Assembly (NCBI GenBank): GCA_003599365.1
Contig: QZJR01000064.1
Coordinates: 1-36,612, forward strand
Direction: 5' to 3'
DNA: 36,612 nt
From: Deltaproteobacteria bacterium
Lineage (GTDB): Bacteria; Desulfobacterota; UBA8473
The position numbers were made by a program, and so were the translations under genes. Of this stretch, positions 1 to 9,635 are shown one piece after another (within the stretch, counting starts at the first letter, position 1; the number at the start of each line of letters is the position of its first letter). Below the pieces are notes generated by a model. The model saw only the letters and a program-made list of their open reading frames with translations, was not told where the DNA came from and ran no database searches.

Positions 1-251
1 AACGGCTTGACCTCATTTTATTGCAGTGATAGTACCATAAGTCTGCCATCTAATAAAGTAATTATTGGAGAAATCCAGGCTTTTTCTACAGGCTCAACGC
101 GAAGCGTCGGGCCATCGCAAAGCTAACCCGAAGTGGCCCGATAGGGCCACGATCAGGTTCAGCGACCCGTTCGGCGACCCCCTTTTCTGTTTATGGGCGG
201 TGATGCCTCTTTTCTCATCCGGCTCAACATGGGCATGCCCAGTAAGGCGCT

Positions 252-1025
252 CTAGTCCGCCAGTAATGTGCCATATCCCCCCTTCTTGAACATATAAATC
301 GCCCACCCCAACGTTTCTCGTCCCCACCTCAGGTACGCTCTCCTGCTCTCAGACACTCGCTTCAGCACGGTCTCCACATCGGGATCATCCCGATGGTCAC
401 TCGCCCAGGTTTCTGCAGCATACCATTGCAACCCCTCATACTTATCCCAGTCATCCTGGCTGCTTACAAGTGTGTAGACCGCCTCCAATCCGTACTCTTG
501 CCCAGCTTCTACATTCTCATAATGTGTTCCGTAGTTGTTACGTGTCTCTCCGAGCGCCTCTAAATATTCTCTTTCTGGTTCATGCCGCCAGTACGGCTCG
601 CCCACGACGATCCAACTTTCTGGTGCTGCCATCTTGCATAACGCGTTCAACGTCCCTCGATGCCCGCCGTAAATCCAACTTGCGCCGATGCAGGCCACCA
701 GATCAAAGCTCTCTAAGGTTTCTGGGACATACTTAGCCCCATCCATCTCCAAGAAATGGAGTTGGGCATCTGGAACACGTGCTTGGTGCTTTTTGTGGAC
801 ATCTGCAATGCAGTAGGGAGAGAAATCAACCCCCGTCCCTGTCATTTGTCGGTACCGCTCTGCAAGCCTGATGAGGAACTCGCCCTTTCCAGTGGCGATA
901 TCAAGCACCCGTGCGCCAGGTTTCAGACGCAGAAGCGTGATAAGCTGGTCAAATTTCTCAAGACTCATCGGATTGCAGAGGATGTGCTCCCGATGCGTTA
1001 TGTTAAAGAACTTCCACATGTCCAT
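252..1025 (-). CDS. Class I SAM-dependent methyltransferase
   Basis: 257-aa ORF with motif I 'RVLDIATGKGEFLIRLAERY' and downstream 'FDLVACIGASW', typical of Rossmann SAM methyltransferases. Confidence 0.85.
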   Translation of the reverse strand: MDMWKFFNITHREHILCNPMSLEKFDQLITLLRLKPGARVLDIATGKGEFLIRLAERYRQMTGTGVDFSPYCIADVHKKHQARVPDAQLHFLEMDGAKYVPETLESFDLVACIGASWIYGGHRGTLNALCKMAAPESWIVVGEPYWRHEPEREYLEALGETRNNYGTHYENVEAGQEYGLEAVYTLVSSQDDWDKYEGLQWYAAETWASDHRDDPDVETVLKRVSESRRAYLRWGRETLGWAIYMFKKGGYGTLLAD

Positions 1026-1229
1026 GAATATACCTCCTCTATCAATGCCAGCCGAACAAGGTTATCAAGCGACAAAACGAGTGTAGCAGAAATAGGCTTT
1101 TTTATGAAATAAAATGGGCATAACCCATTAATATAATTATACTCACTTGTCGGTTAACACCGCAAACGGAAGGAATACACACAAGGCTCTCTAAGAAACC
1201 TGTTGTAAAAGTATTTATGGAGTGGTCCA

Positions 1230-1967
1230 CTAGTATTTGATCTTCGCCAGGAACAACCCCTGTGGAGGGGCTGTTATACCGGCCTTTTTTCTGTCTTTAG
1301 CTCTAAGTATCTCTTCAAATTCACTTACCCCAATCTTACCCTTGCCCACATCTGTCAGCGTTCCTACAATATTCCTTACCATCTGCTTTAAAAAGGCATT
1401 GGCTTCAATCTCAAAGATTATGAATCCCTTGGTGTCTTTATCAACGGATATGCCGTAAACCTCTCTGATAGGGTTATGGCTGTTGCAGCCTGATGCCTTA
1501 AAGGAAGAGAAATCGTGTTCCCCGACGAGGCATTGCACGGCATTTTTCATTTCTTTAATGTCCAATTTGAAAGGTATAAACCAGGAAAAATTGCGGTATA
1601 GAGGAGAAGGGAATCTCCGGTTCAGGATGACATATCTGTATATCTTGCTTTTGGCGCTGTATCGGGCATGGAAGTCTTGTTCTGCCTCACTTATCTCTTT
1701 AATGGCAATATCAGGGGGAAGCAGACTGTTTAGTCCCCTCTGGATGTTGTTTATATCCAATCGAGACTTGGTAGAAAAGTTTGCCACCTGTTCTATAGCA
1801 TGAACACCTGCGTCCGTCCTTCCTGCTGCGATCAGCCTGATCTCTTCCTGGGTGATTTTCTGTAACCTGTTCTCGATGGTCTCCTGGATACTCGTTGCAT
1901 TGGGCTGAATCTGCCAGCCGTGATAGTTGGTGCCATCGTATTCGATTAAAAGCTTGATGTTTCGCAT
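1230..1967 (-). CDS. truA: tRNA pseudouridine(38-40) synthase TruA
   Basis: 245-aa ORF beginning 'MRNIKLLIEYDGTNYHGWQIQPNATSIQETIE', with catalytic 'AAGRTDAGVHA' and C-terminal 'FLKQMVRNIVGTL'. Confidence 0.96.
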   Translation of the reverse strand: MRNIKLLIEYDGTNYHGWQIQPNATSIQETIENRLQKITQEEIRLIAAGRTDAGVHAIEQVANFSTKSRLDINNIQRGLNSLLPPDIAIKEISEAEQDFHARYSAKSKIYRYVILNRRFPSPLYRNFSWFIPFKLDIKEMKNAVQCLVGEHDFSSFKASGCNSHNPIREVYGISVDKDTKGFIIFEIEANAFLKQMVRNIVGTLTDVGKGKIGVSEFEEILRAKDRKKAGITAPPQGLFLAKIKY

Positions 1968-1972
1968 CTGCT

Positions 1973-3085
1973 TTAATCTTCCCCAGGATGTTTGATTCTC
2001 TCATTCACACAGTATATACCCTCTCCGGCCCTGGCCGGTCTGAAACACTGATTGTCGGATATGCAGGCAGCTTTTCGAATATCCCCTGCCTGCCAACGAT
2101 TGATCAATGATGGTTCCCGGATAAAGGGACGGCTCATGGATATATAATCAGCCGCACCCTCATCTACGAGTCCTTTGGCTACATGATAGGATCGTATTCC
2201 CCCTACGAGAATCAGGGGAACCTGGATTTTTTCCTTAAAGGCATGGGCCTCATCTCGAAAATACGCCTCTTTTTCTTCTGATTTAATCCCCATCCTGCTA
2301 GGACCCAGCTTAATAGCAGTAGGAAGACCTCCACTCAACTCGATGGCATCGATCCCCTCCTTGGCAAGCATACTCCCTGCCTGAACGGAATCCTTCAATG
2401 TTAAACCATTTTCCACGAAATCTTGGACATTTATTTTTGCCATGATTGGGTAATCCAGCCCAACTTCCATCCGAATTGCCTGAAGCACTTCCAAAAGGGC
2501 CCTTGCACGATTCCGGATATTACCACCATACGCATCGTTACGATGATTGTATAAAGGGGATAGAAACTGACTGAGGAGGTATCCATGAGCAGAGTGGATT
2601 TGAACACCGTCAAACCCGGCTTTTTTAGCTCTCACCGCCGCCTGAGCAAAGGCCTGAGTGGTCTCCTTAATATCCTGGATAGTCATCTCCTTTTGTGGTA
2701 ATTTTGACTCGGTCTCTACCGCTGAAGGAGCTATTGAGGGTTGTCCTGTCAACTCCCATATGGCACGGAACCCGGCATGAGCAAGCTGCATAACTATTTT
2801 GCCGTTTTGTTCATGGACCGTACGGGTCATCTCCTCAAGGCCGGGGATTAGCTCGTCTTTGTAAACGCCAAGCTGTTGAGGACTTGCCTGCCCATCGCAA
2901 CGGACATAGGCATGGCCGGTAATAATCAGCCCCACCCCTCCCTTCGCAAGGGTAGCCATCAAATCAACCAGCCCGGGAGTACATGCCCCATCTTCTTCTG
3001 CCATTCCCTCCCAGGTGGCAGACCTGACAAATCGGTTTTTTAGTACCATGCCGTTAATTGTATCTGGTTCAAATAGTTTGTTCAT
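1973..3085 (-). CDS. NADH:flavin oxidoreductase (Old Yellow Enzyme family)
   Basis: 370-aa ORF 'MNKLFEPDTINGMVLKNRFVRSATWEGMAEEDG', 'GVQIHSAHGYLLSQFLSPLYNHRNDAYGGNIRNRARALLEVL' (OYE signature), 'LVGGIRS'. Five bp upstream of truA. Confidence 0.93.
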   Translation of the reverse strand: MNKLFEPDTINGMVLKNRFVRSATWEGMAEEDGACTPGLVDLMATLAKGGVGLIITGHAYVRCDGQASPQQLGVYKDELIPGLEEMTRTVHEQNGKIVMQLAHAGFRAIWELTGQPSIAPSAVETESKLPQKEMTIQDIKETTQAFAQAAVRAKKAGFDGVQIHSAHGYLLSQFLSPLYNHRNDAYGGNIRNRARALLEVLQAIRMEVGLDYPIMAKINVQDFVENGLTLKDSVQAGSMLAKEGIDAIELSGGLPTAIKLGPSRMGIKSEEKEAYFRDEAHAFKEKIQVPLILVGGIRSYHVAKGLVDEGAADYISMSRPFIREPSLINRWQAGDIRKAACISDNQCFRPARAGEGIYCVNERIKHPGED

Positions 3086-3099
3086 TTATATGAAGCTCC

Positions 3100-3439
3100 T
3101 CTGATTTTTGCATGGTCAGTTCAATAATGAAGGGCAACACTTGGGAAATCGGAAAGGAAAACGCTATCTCAGCCGACGAAAGGCCAAGCTCATCTCTGAT
3201 CGCGTATCGCTCACCTTCCGGCGCTTGCCGCCACCTTTCAATTCCAGGGGGCTTATGCCCCGCTTTAGGCATTCTTCTTCGATGAGCTTTTCGATGGTCT
3301 TGCCGGATTGTTTAGCTTTAAGCTGCCGCAGGTGGTTTTTCTCGGTTTGTTTCAGGATGTTATTGCAGAGTGCTAGAAATATCCAATCGTGCTTGTCGCG
3401 GCATGATACGATTCTATAGAAAAACCAACTGCCTGTCAA
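3100..3439 (-). pseudogene. Degraded C-terminal remnant of a REP-associated tyrosine transposase (RAYT / IS200-like TnpA_REP)
   Basis: Two overlapping minus-strand frames: 'EECLKRGISPLELKGGGKRRKVSDTRSEMSLAFRRLR' (3164..3439) and 'RYAIRDELGLSSAEIAFSFPISQVL' (3069..3272). Together they resemble the RAYT C-terminal 'GG.RRRKVSDARS...A..AV.ELGLSGAEIA..L' segment, broken by a frameshift. Confidence 0.5.
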
Positions 3440-3511
3440 ATAATTTATTGATTAGAAGCAATGTCCCTGACTACTATCGAGTCCATAAAATTCATCTTGC
3501 CCAAAAATTAT

Positions 3512-3634
3512 GTAACTACTCAGGCACAAAGTGGCAAAGGCACATAGGCACAAAGCAGAGCAAGGTCGTTTCGTTGTTTTTCCCTACTTTGTGCCTTTGG
3601 TGCTCTGTGCCTTTGTGCCTACCTGAATAGTTAC
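3512..3634. repeat. 123-bp palindromic REP/MITE-like element (element 1)
   Basis: Starts GTAACTACTCAG and ends CTGAATAGTTAC. The internal arms are imperfect inverted repeats of GGCACAAAG-type units. Confidence 0.65.
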
Positions 3635-3827
3635 AAAATTATTGCAAAAAAGTCAAATTGCCCTATATGTTGCCAGCAGTTCAGGGGGGCTACCTGCGCT
3701 GGAGAAGAAAATTGATATCCTCAATAAAGATGGCTATAGGAAATTTTACTTAAGAAAAAGACATAGTATGCCGATAAAAGATTATGGAAATTTTAACAAG
3801 ACTTATATCAAATAAACGGAGGAAGAA

Positions 3828-4178
3828 ATGGAAAAAAGAGAAGAAAAAAGGGTATATAACAGGAAAGATTGTGAAATTACAGTAAAATTGACAACCGACA
3901 AAAGGGAATATCTTATAGAAAATGGTATTAGTAATATTAGTGAACACGGTCTCTTTGTTAAAACCTTTGCCCCTTTACCTATTGGCACTAAATTGGACAT
4001 AGAGTTTGGTATTCCAGAAGCCAATAAGGTTATTGGCTGTAAAGGCAAGGTTATGTGGGGATACAAGGCAGATCCATTGAGGGGTGGTAGAGATGTGCCT
4101 GGGATGGGAATAAAGACAGAGAATCTAAACCAACAAGATATGGGCTTAATTTCAAACTTTGTTAATAACCTCAATTAG
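3828..4178 (+). CDS. PilZ domain protein
   Basis: 116 aa, 'EKREEKRVYNRKDCEITVKLTTDKREYLIENGISNISEHGLFVKTFAPLPIGTKLDIEFGIPE...GKVMWGYK', a PilZ-like RxxxR...NISxxG pattern. RBS-like GGAGGA upstream. Confidence 0.75.
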   Translation: MEKREEKRVYNRKDCEITVKLTTDKREYLIENGISNISEHGLFVKTFAPLPIGTKLDIEFGIPEANKVIGCKGKVMWGYKADPLRGGRDVPGMGIKTENLNQQDMGLISNFVNNLN

Positions 4179-4308
4179 TTCAGCTTGAAAAATTCCCTTT
4201 TCGGCTTTTTGAAGATTTGCTTCTCCAATAGGGTTCCCCCAAATCCTGTTTGCATTTCTCTAACGGAAACTTTTTCCATTCTGACTCCTCAAGTTTGTTG
4301 CAAAGCAA

Positions 4309-5568
4309 TTAAGCTGGGCAAGAGTATTTGTTCTTAAACACCTCTACAGCCCTAAATAACTGTTCATCATCCCTATACGCTCTAAAATTTTCGATGGAGT
4401 CCAAATCTATTTCTTCTATGCCATTTTTACTTATAAAGAGAGGGACTCCAAGGCATATTTGATTTTCTCCTATGCATGTCTTCTTAGTCAGAGTTATAAC
4501 TGTACGGATATTGCTCTGAAATGCTTTTATGATGGCTATTACGGCAATTCCAACAGGAAAATCCGCCCTTTCTCCACAGTAGTATTCAATAAGGGGTTTA
4601 ATAGATAACCGTGTGGGTATAGGATAGCCGTTTATATAATTAAAGACCCCTTCGCTTCCTCTCTGGACCATCTCATAAGCCTTGTTGTATACCTCATCCA
4701 CATCCGGATTTTTCTTAAGGGTAGGAGAGACATTTTCCAATATTTGGCCCGTTGGTGGTTTGCAGTTTATCCGAAGCATACTCTTATAAATTGCCATACC
4801 TTTCAATTCATGATTGCCACCAACCAGACCATCTACAGAGATTTCTACGGGCAAATTTAACTCGTCCCTGATTTCCCTCTGAAACCTCATAGAATCCAAC
4901 ACAGGTCCTATGGCAACAACCCTCTTGAAATACTTGGAAAAGACCCACGCACTCAACTCGTTTGGATTGCTTACCACTATTACCATTTCAGGGGTATGGG
5001 AAGGGTTTTCTTTGATGGATTTAGCACAATTCTCAAAAATAGCCTTGTTCTCATGCATCAGGGTTGTTCTATCGGAAGCCTTACCTGCACCTTTTGGAAT
5101 GGTCTTTCCCGCACACATTATTAGGAGTTCTCCATCAACTCTGTCATAAGAATCGACAAATTCGATATTCGGTAAAACACCACCCATCCCGTCTTTTAAC
5201 TTTTCAATCAAGGCGTAATAAAAGTTCTTGTCTTTCCCTTGAGAGGCCTTCTTCGGTCTGCCGAATAGCTGGATCTTTTTGCAGTCTGGTAATGCTTGTT
5301 CCCTCAGGATAAGCTTGAGAATTTCGCTTCCCATTGTTCCGCTTACACCAATAATGGTTACAGTCTTAAATCTGCCTATAGCACCATAAGGGTCTTTTTG
5401 GTACTTTAGCTTCCTGGAAAAGTAATTCCTATCTCTTAAGAGATTTTTTTTCTCCTTATGTGTTGAATACCATCTGGACAAATATTTAAAGGTGACCCCC
5501 ATCTCTTTTGGATTTTCTAATTTTCTTCCTGTCTCGAATTCTATACAAGGACTATGTATTTCTTGCAC
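4309..5568 (-). CDS. Malate/lactate dehydrogenase-like NAD-binding protein
   Basis: 419 aa with 'TVTIIGVSGTMGSEILKLIL' (Rossmann), 'ELLIMCAGKTIPKGAG...', 'VIVVSNPNELSAWVFSKYFKRVVAIGPVLDSMRF' and 'VGGNHE', matching the LDH/MDH layout. Confidence 0.75.
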   Translation of the reverse strand: MQEIHSPCIEFETGRKLENPKEMGVTFKYLSRWYSTHKEKKNLLRDRNYFSRKLKYQKDPYGAIGRFKTVTIIGVSGTMGSEILKLILREQALPDCKKIQLFGRPKKASQGKDKNFYYALIEKLKDGMGGVLPNIEFVDSYDRVDGELLIMCAGKTIPKGAGKASDRTTLMHENKAIFENCAKSIKENPSHTPEMVIVVSNPNELSAWVFSKYFKRVVAIGPVLDSMRFQREIRDELNLPVEISVDGLVGGNHELKGMAIYKSMLRINCKPPTGQILENVSPTLKKNPDVDEVYNKAYEMVQRGSEGVFNYINGYPIPTRLSIKPLIEYYCGERADFPVGIAVIAIIKAFQSNIRTVITLTKKTCIGENQICLGVPLFISKNGIEEIDLDSIENFRAYRDDEQLFRAVEVFKNKYSCPA

Positions 5569-7104
5569 TTACCCCTCAACCCTCGGAAAGATAGGTTCAA
5601 TCTTTGAGACGGTAATGTTCTCTCCTATTTTACCCCATTTGGCTATGTCATCCAATCTCTGAGTGCGCAGGTTCTCCTTTATCCCCAAAGATGCCCATAT
5701 CTTCTCCGAAGTTGTCGGCATAAATGGAAAGAGAAGAACAGTAATAACCCTAAGGGCTTCTACGATATTGTACAATACGGCATTCAATCTTTCTGTTTGA
5801 TTTTCTTCCTTTGCCAGTATCCAGGGTGAAGTCTCGTCTATGTATTTATTCACAGCGGCTATGAATCCCCAGATGGCAATTAATGCCTTGTTAAATGCCA
5901 GTTGCGCCATCTGATTAATTACATCTTTAACAGTCGTTGAAGCATCATTTCTCAATCTCTCATCAACCTCCAGGTGTCCGGTTGGTTTATGAAGGACCCC
6001 CTTGAAATATTTAATAACCATTGCCAGGCTGCGACTCGCCAAATTCCCAAGATCATTTGCCAAATCAGAATTCAACCTGTTAACTAAAGCACTCTCACTG
6101 AAATTGGCATCCAATCCAAAGACCATCTCTCGCATAAGAAAATACCGAAAGGCATCGAGGCCATACTTGTCTTTTAAACTAAGGGGGTTGATGATATTCC
6201 CAAGACTCTTGGATATCTTGTTTTTATCTATGTTCCAGTAGCCGTGAACATTTAAATGCTGATATGGTTCAATGCCGGAAGCCTTTAGGATGGTTGGCCA
6301 GTAAATACCGTGGGGTTTTAGTATATCCTTCGCGATCAGGTGTTGGGTTGATGGCCAGAATTTGTGATAAAGATCAGAGTCAGGATAACCAACAGCAGTT
6401 AGATAATTGATAAGGGCATCAAACCAAACATAGGTGACATAGTCTCTATCAAATGGCAGAGTTATTCCCCAATCCAGCCTTGATTTTGGACGCGAAATAC
6501 ACAGGTCTTCTAAAGGATCTCTCAAAAAGGCCAATACCTCATTGCTATATCTTTCAGGACGAATAAAACCAGGGTGGGACTTGATGTACTCTATCAACCA
6601 ATTCTGATACTTGCTCATTCTAAAGAAATAGTTCTTTTCTTTTATAAACTCAGGGGCAACCTTATGATCAGGGCATTTGCCATCCGCAAGTTCCTTTTCA
6701 TAGTAAAAACGTTCGCATCCAAAACAATAATATCCCCCATATTCACCAAAGTAAATATCCCCTGCGTCGTATACTTTCTGAAGAATCAACTGAACAACTT
6801 TCTTATGGTCTTCATCGGTTGTTCTGATAAAGTAATCATTAGAAATGGAAAGCTCCGGCCAGATATTTCGGAATAGCATGCTTATCCTATCAGCATATTC
6901 TTTTGGGTTTTCCCCGGCAGCCTCGGCAGCTCTAACAACCTTATCCCCGTGTTCATCCGTTCCTGTAACGAAAAAGGTTTCCCTCCCATACAGTATGTTG
7001 AAACGGTTGAGAACATCTGCGGCTATAGTAGTGTAGGCATGTCCCAGATGGGGTTCAGCATTTACATAGTATATAGGAGTAGTTACATATAATGTTTTAC
7101 TCAT
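5569..7104 (-). CDS. metG: Methionyl-tRNA synthetase
   Basis: 511 aa; 'YYVNAEPHLGHAYTTIAADVLNRF' (HIGH-type), 'CFGCERFYYEKELADGKCPDH' and 'NKISKSLGN' (KMSKS-type). Confidence 0.97.
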   Translation of the reverse strand: MSKTLYVTTPIYYVNAEPHLGHAYTTIAADVLNRFNILYGRETFFVTGTDEHGDKVVRAAEAAGENPKEYADRISMLFRNIWPELSISNDYFIRTTDEDHKKVVQLILQKVYDAGDIYFGEYGGYYCFGCERFYYEKELADGKCPDHKVAPEFIKEKNYFFRMSKYQNWLIEYIKSHPGFIRPERYSNEVLAFLRDPLEDLCISRPKSRLDWGITLPFDRDYVTYVWFDALINYLTAVGYPDSDLYHKFWPSTQHLIAKDILKPHGIYWPTILKASGIEPYQHLNVHGYWNIDKNKISKSLGNIINPLSLKDKYGLDAFRYFLMREMVFGLDANFSESALVNRLNSDLANDLGNLASRSLAMVIKYFKGVLHKPTGHLEVDERLRNDASTTVKDVINQMAQLAFNKALIAIWGFIAAVNKYIDETSPWILAKEENQTERLNAVLYNIVEALRVITVLLFPFMPTTSEKIWASLGIKENLRTQRLDDIAKWGKIGENITVSKIEPIFPRVEG

Positions 7105-7547
7105 GTTTCAAACTCAACATTTACCTTAAAGATTTTTTTGGCAGGGAGATTGAGGATGTCTTTAATGGCTGTTTTTTTTGATATATCAGCGAGACTATCC
7201 CTAATCTCCTCTTTGGATTCACCAATAAAAGTAAACCATACATTATACTCATGTTCTCTTTTGTAGTTATGTGTTATGCCCTGGTATGAATGTAGTACTT
7301 TAACAAAATCTTGAATCTTTTCAGGGGGGACCCTGGCCGCACACAGTGTGCTTGTAAAACCCAGTTTCTTTGAGTCAAAGGAAGCACCGAGGCGTCGAAT
7401 ATAGCCTTTATGTATCAATTGCTTAACCCTCTCTATCATATTGTCTTCAGAGATATTTAATTCCTCTCCCAGCACTTTAAATGGTCTGGAACTGATGGGG
7501 AACTTAGACTGAATCCTATTCAATATTTCCCTATCTAACCTGTCCAT
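7101..7547 (-). CDS. AsnC/Lrp-like protein of the siroheme decarboxylase (AhbA/AhbB, NirD/L) family
   Basis: 148 aa: N-terminal HTH 'LDREILNRIQSKFPISSRPFKVLGEELNISEDNMIERVKQL', 'GYIRRLGASFDSKKLGF', 'GITHNYKREHEYNVWFT'. ATGA overlap with metG. Confidence 0.72.
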   Translation of the reverse strand: MDRLDREILNRIQSKFPISSRPFKVLGEELNISEDNMIERVKQLIHKGYIRRLGASFDSKKLGFTSTLCAARVPPEKIQDFVKVLHSYQGITHNYKREHEYNVWFTFIGESKEEIRDSLADISKKTAIKDILNLPAKKIFKVNVEFET

Positions 7548-7572
7548 GTCAGTTTACCGTGTACCTGTTCGC

Positions 7573-7738
7573 CGTTCACCGGTTCAGGGTTCAGATGTTC
7601 AAGGTTGCTTTTTCGTTGACCTTGCTCAAATCGTTCTATTTTCATGCCTTCTCCAGTCAGAGCTGATTAATTCCCGCTGAGGCGGGATTCAGATTTGTGA
7701 GGTGAATCCAGAACCTCTGAACCCTGAACCGGTGAACG
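7573..7738. repeat. 166-bp intergenic element bounded by a perfect 23-bp inverted repeat
   Basis: CGTTCACCGGTTCAGGGTTCAGA (7573..7595) is the exact reverse complement of TCTGAACCCTGAACCGGTGAACG (7716..7738). The interior has a second hairpin, TTCCCGC-TGAG-GCGGGAT. Confidence 0.8.
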
Positions 7739-7795
7739 ATTAAACATGTTTTATAAGCCTATACCATAAAAGAAATTCTTTCAAGCTAAAAATTT

Positions 7796-7824
7796 TTGAC
7801 AAAAGGAGACTATGGTGATAGATT
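7796..7824 (+). promoter_or_regulatory. Candidate sigma-70-type promoter upstream of the adenine deaminase gene
   Basis: TTGACA, 17-nt spacer, TAGATT about 60 bp upstream of the start codon. Confidence 0.35.
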
Positions 7825-7883
7825 AAATAGTTATTGGTCTTGATTAATCTAACGACTAAAACTGTCTCTACTTTTGGAAAAGC

Positions 7884-9611
7884 ATGAGAATATTTAAGAT
7901 GGAAGATCAATTGAAAAACATGATTAGAGTTGCTTGTGGAAAAGAAAAGGCAGACCTTTTGATCAAAAATGCCAGAGTTGTAAATGTATTTTCAGGCAGC
8001 ATTTTTTCTGCCGATGTGGCAATCCACGGCTCAATAATAATAGGTTTTGGAGATTATAATGCCAGGGAAATTATAGACCTAAAGGGAAGGTTTCTCTGTC
8101 CGGGTTTTATTGATGGTCATATCCATGTGGAAAGTTCAATGGTTTCAGTATCTGAATTTGCAAAGGCTGTTGTTCCTCTGGGGACTACTTCAATAGTAGC
8201 TGATCCCCATGAAATAGCCAACGTTATGGGGTTAGAAGGCATTAAATACATAGCTGAATCAGGCAGATTAACCCCCCTGGACGTATACATCATGCTGCCA
8301 TCCTGTGTGCCTGCTACAGATATGGAAACATCTGGAGCAAGATTGTCTGCTTCAGACTTTTTAAAGCTAGTTCATAAAGAATGGGTACTGGGGCTCGGTG
8401 AGGTTATGAACTTTCCAGGGGTAATAGACGGAGACCCTGAGATTTTGAGAAAGATAGAAATAGCTAAGGAAAAAAGGATTGATGGGCATGCACCTATGAT
8501 GGCTGGAAATGATCTCAATGCTTATATATCTGTGGGTATAGGTTCGGATCATGAGTGTACAACTCTTAAAGAGGCAAAAGAAAAACTCCAAAAAGGGATG
8601 TACATAATGATCCGGGAGGGAACGGTAGCAAAAAACATGAATACCCTTTTACCATTAGTAACACCCACTAATTCAAGGAGGTGCCTCTTTGTTACCGATG
8701 ACAAACATCCCCTCGACTTGTTTGAAGAAGGACATATGGATTTCCTGATAAGGAAGGCTGTTAAGCAGGGATTGGATCCCATTATTGCTGTACAGATGGC
8801 CACGTTGAACCCTGCAGAGTATTTCCGTTTGCATAGGTTGGGTGCTATAGCGCCGGGGTACAAAGCTGACATTGCCGTATTCAAAACGTTAAAAGATGTA
8901 AGAGTCGAAATGGTGTTTAAAGGCGGTAAATTGGTGGCAAAGGATGGTCGGCTTTTGGAACTACCACTAAAAGGGAAAAAACCAACCCTCAGGAACTCCA
9001 TTATAATAAAAAAGATGGACATTGATAGATTGAAAATAAAGGCATTTTCAGAGAATGCCAGGATAATAGAATTGGTCCCGAATCAGATAACGACAAAGAA
9101 GATAATTGAGAAGGTAAGAATTGTTAATGACCATGCATTGGCTGATATCGAAAGGGATATTCTTAAGATAGCGGTAATAGAAAGACATACCGGATCGGGC
9201 AATGTTGGATTGGGGTTCGTAAGGGGTTTTGGGCTGAAAACCGGCGCTATAGGATCTTCGGTTGCCCACGATTCTCATAATATAATAGTAGTGGGAACCA
9301 ATGACGATGATATGTTGAAAGCGGTAATGGAAATAGAAAAGATAGGTGGGGGACAATTGGTTGCGGCAAACGGGAATATATTGGCTTCTCTACCTTTGCC
9401 AATTGCCGGATTGATGTCCCATAGACCGCTTTTGGAAGTAGCTGATGGAATCAAAAGACTTCTTGCATCAGCAAAGACCCTTGGATGCCATGTTAGAGAT
9501 CCCTTTATGGCTTTATCTTTTCTTGCCTTGCCCGTTATCCCCGAATTAAAGATTACAGACAAAGGCATAGTGGATGTAAGTGAATTTAGGATAGTTCCCC
9601 TATTTGAATAG
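7884..9611 (+). CDS. ade: Adenine deaminase
   Basis: 575 aa; 'CPGFIDGHIHVESSMVS', 'DPHEIANVMG', 'GIGSDHECTTLKEAKEKLQKGMYIMIREGT', 'FVTDDKHP', 'VGTNDDDMLKAV...GGGQLVAANG'. Confidence 0.95.
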   Translation: MRIFKMEDQLKNMIRVACGKEKADLLIKNARVVNVFSGSIFSADVAIHGSIIIGFGDYNAREIIDLKGRFLCPGFIDGHIHVESSMVSVSEFAKAVVPLGTTSIVADPHEIANVMGLEGIKYIAESGRLTPLDVYIMLPSCVPATDMETSGARLSASDFLKLVHKEWVLGLGEVMNFPGVIDGDPEILRKIEIAKEKRIDGHAPMMAGNDLNAYISVGIGSDHECTTLKEAKEKLQKGMYIMIREGTVAKNMNTLLPLVTPTNSRRCLFVTDDKHPLDLFEEGHMDFLIRKAVKQGLDPIIAVQMATLNPAEYFRLHRLGAIAPGYKADIAVFKTLKDVRVEMVFKGGKLVAKDGRLLELPLKGKKPTLRNSIIIKKMDIDRLKIKAFSENARIIELVPNQITTKKIIEKVRIVNDHALADIERDILKIAVIERHTGSGNVGLGFVRGFGLKTGAIGSSVAHDSHNIIVVGTNDDDMLKAVMEIEKIGGGQLVAANGNILASLPLPIAGLMSHRPLLEVADGIKRLLASAKTLGCHVRDPFMALSFLALPVIPELKITDKGIVDVSEFRIVPLFE

Positions 9612-9635
9612 GAGAGTTGGAAACCTTTAATAGTG

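Noticed and set aside
94-327. Short overlapping ORFs at the left edge (65..289 and 94..327) with hairpin GTGGCCC-GATA-GGGCCAC
   Set aside because: No protein family is recognisable and the sequence looks intergenic/palindromic. The hairpin at 133..150 has no T-run, and I could not assign it to an attC site or a terminator.
7741-7883. Possible purine riboswitch upstream of the adenine deaminase gene
   Set aside because: No convincing three-way junction with conserved purine-aptamer loop sequences could be found by eye; only a promoter-like motif is present.
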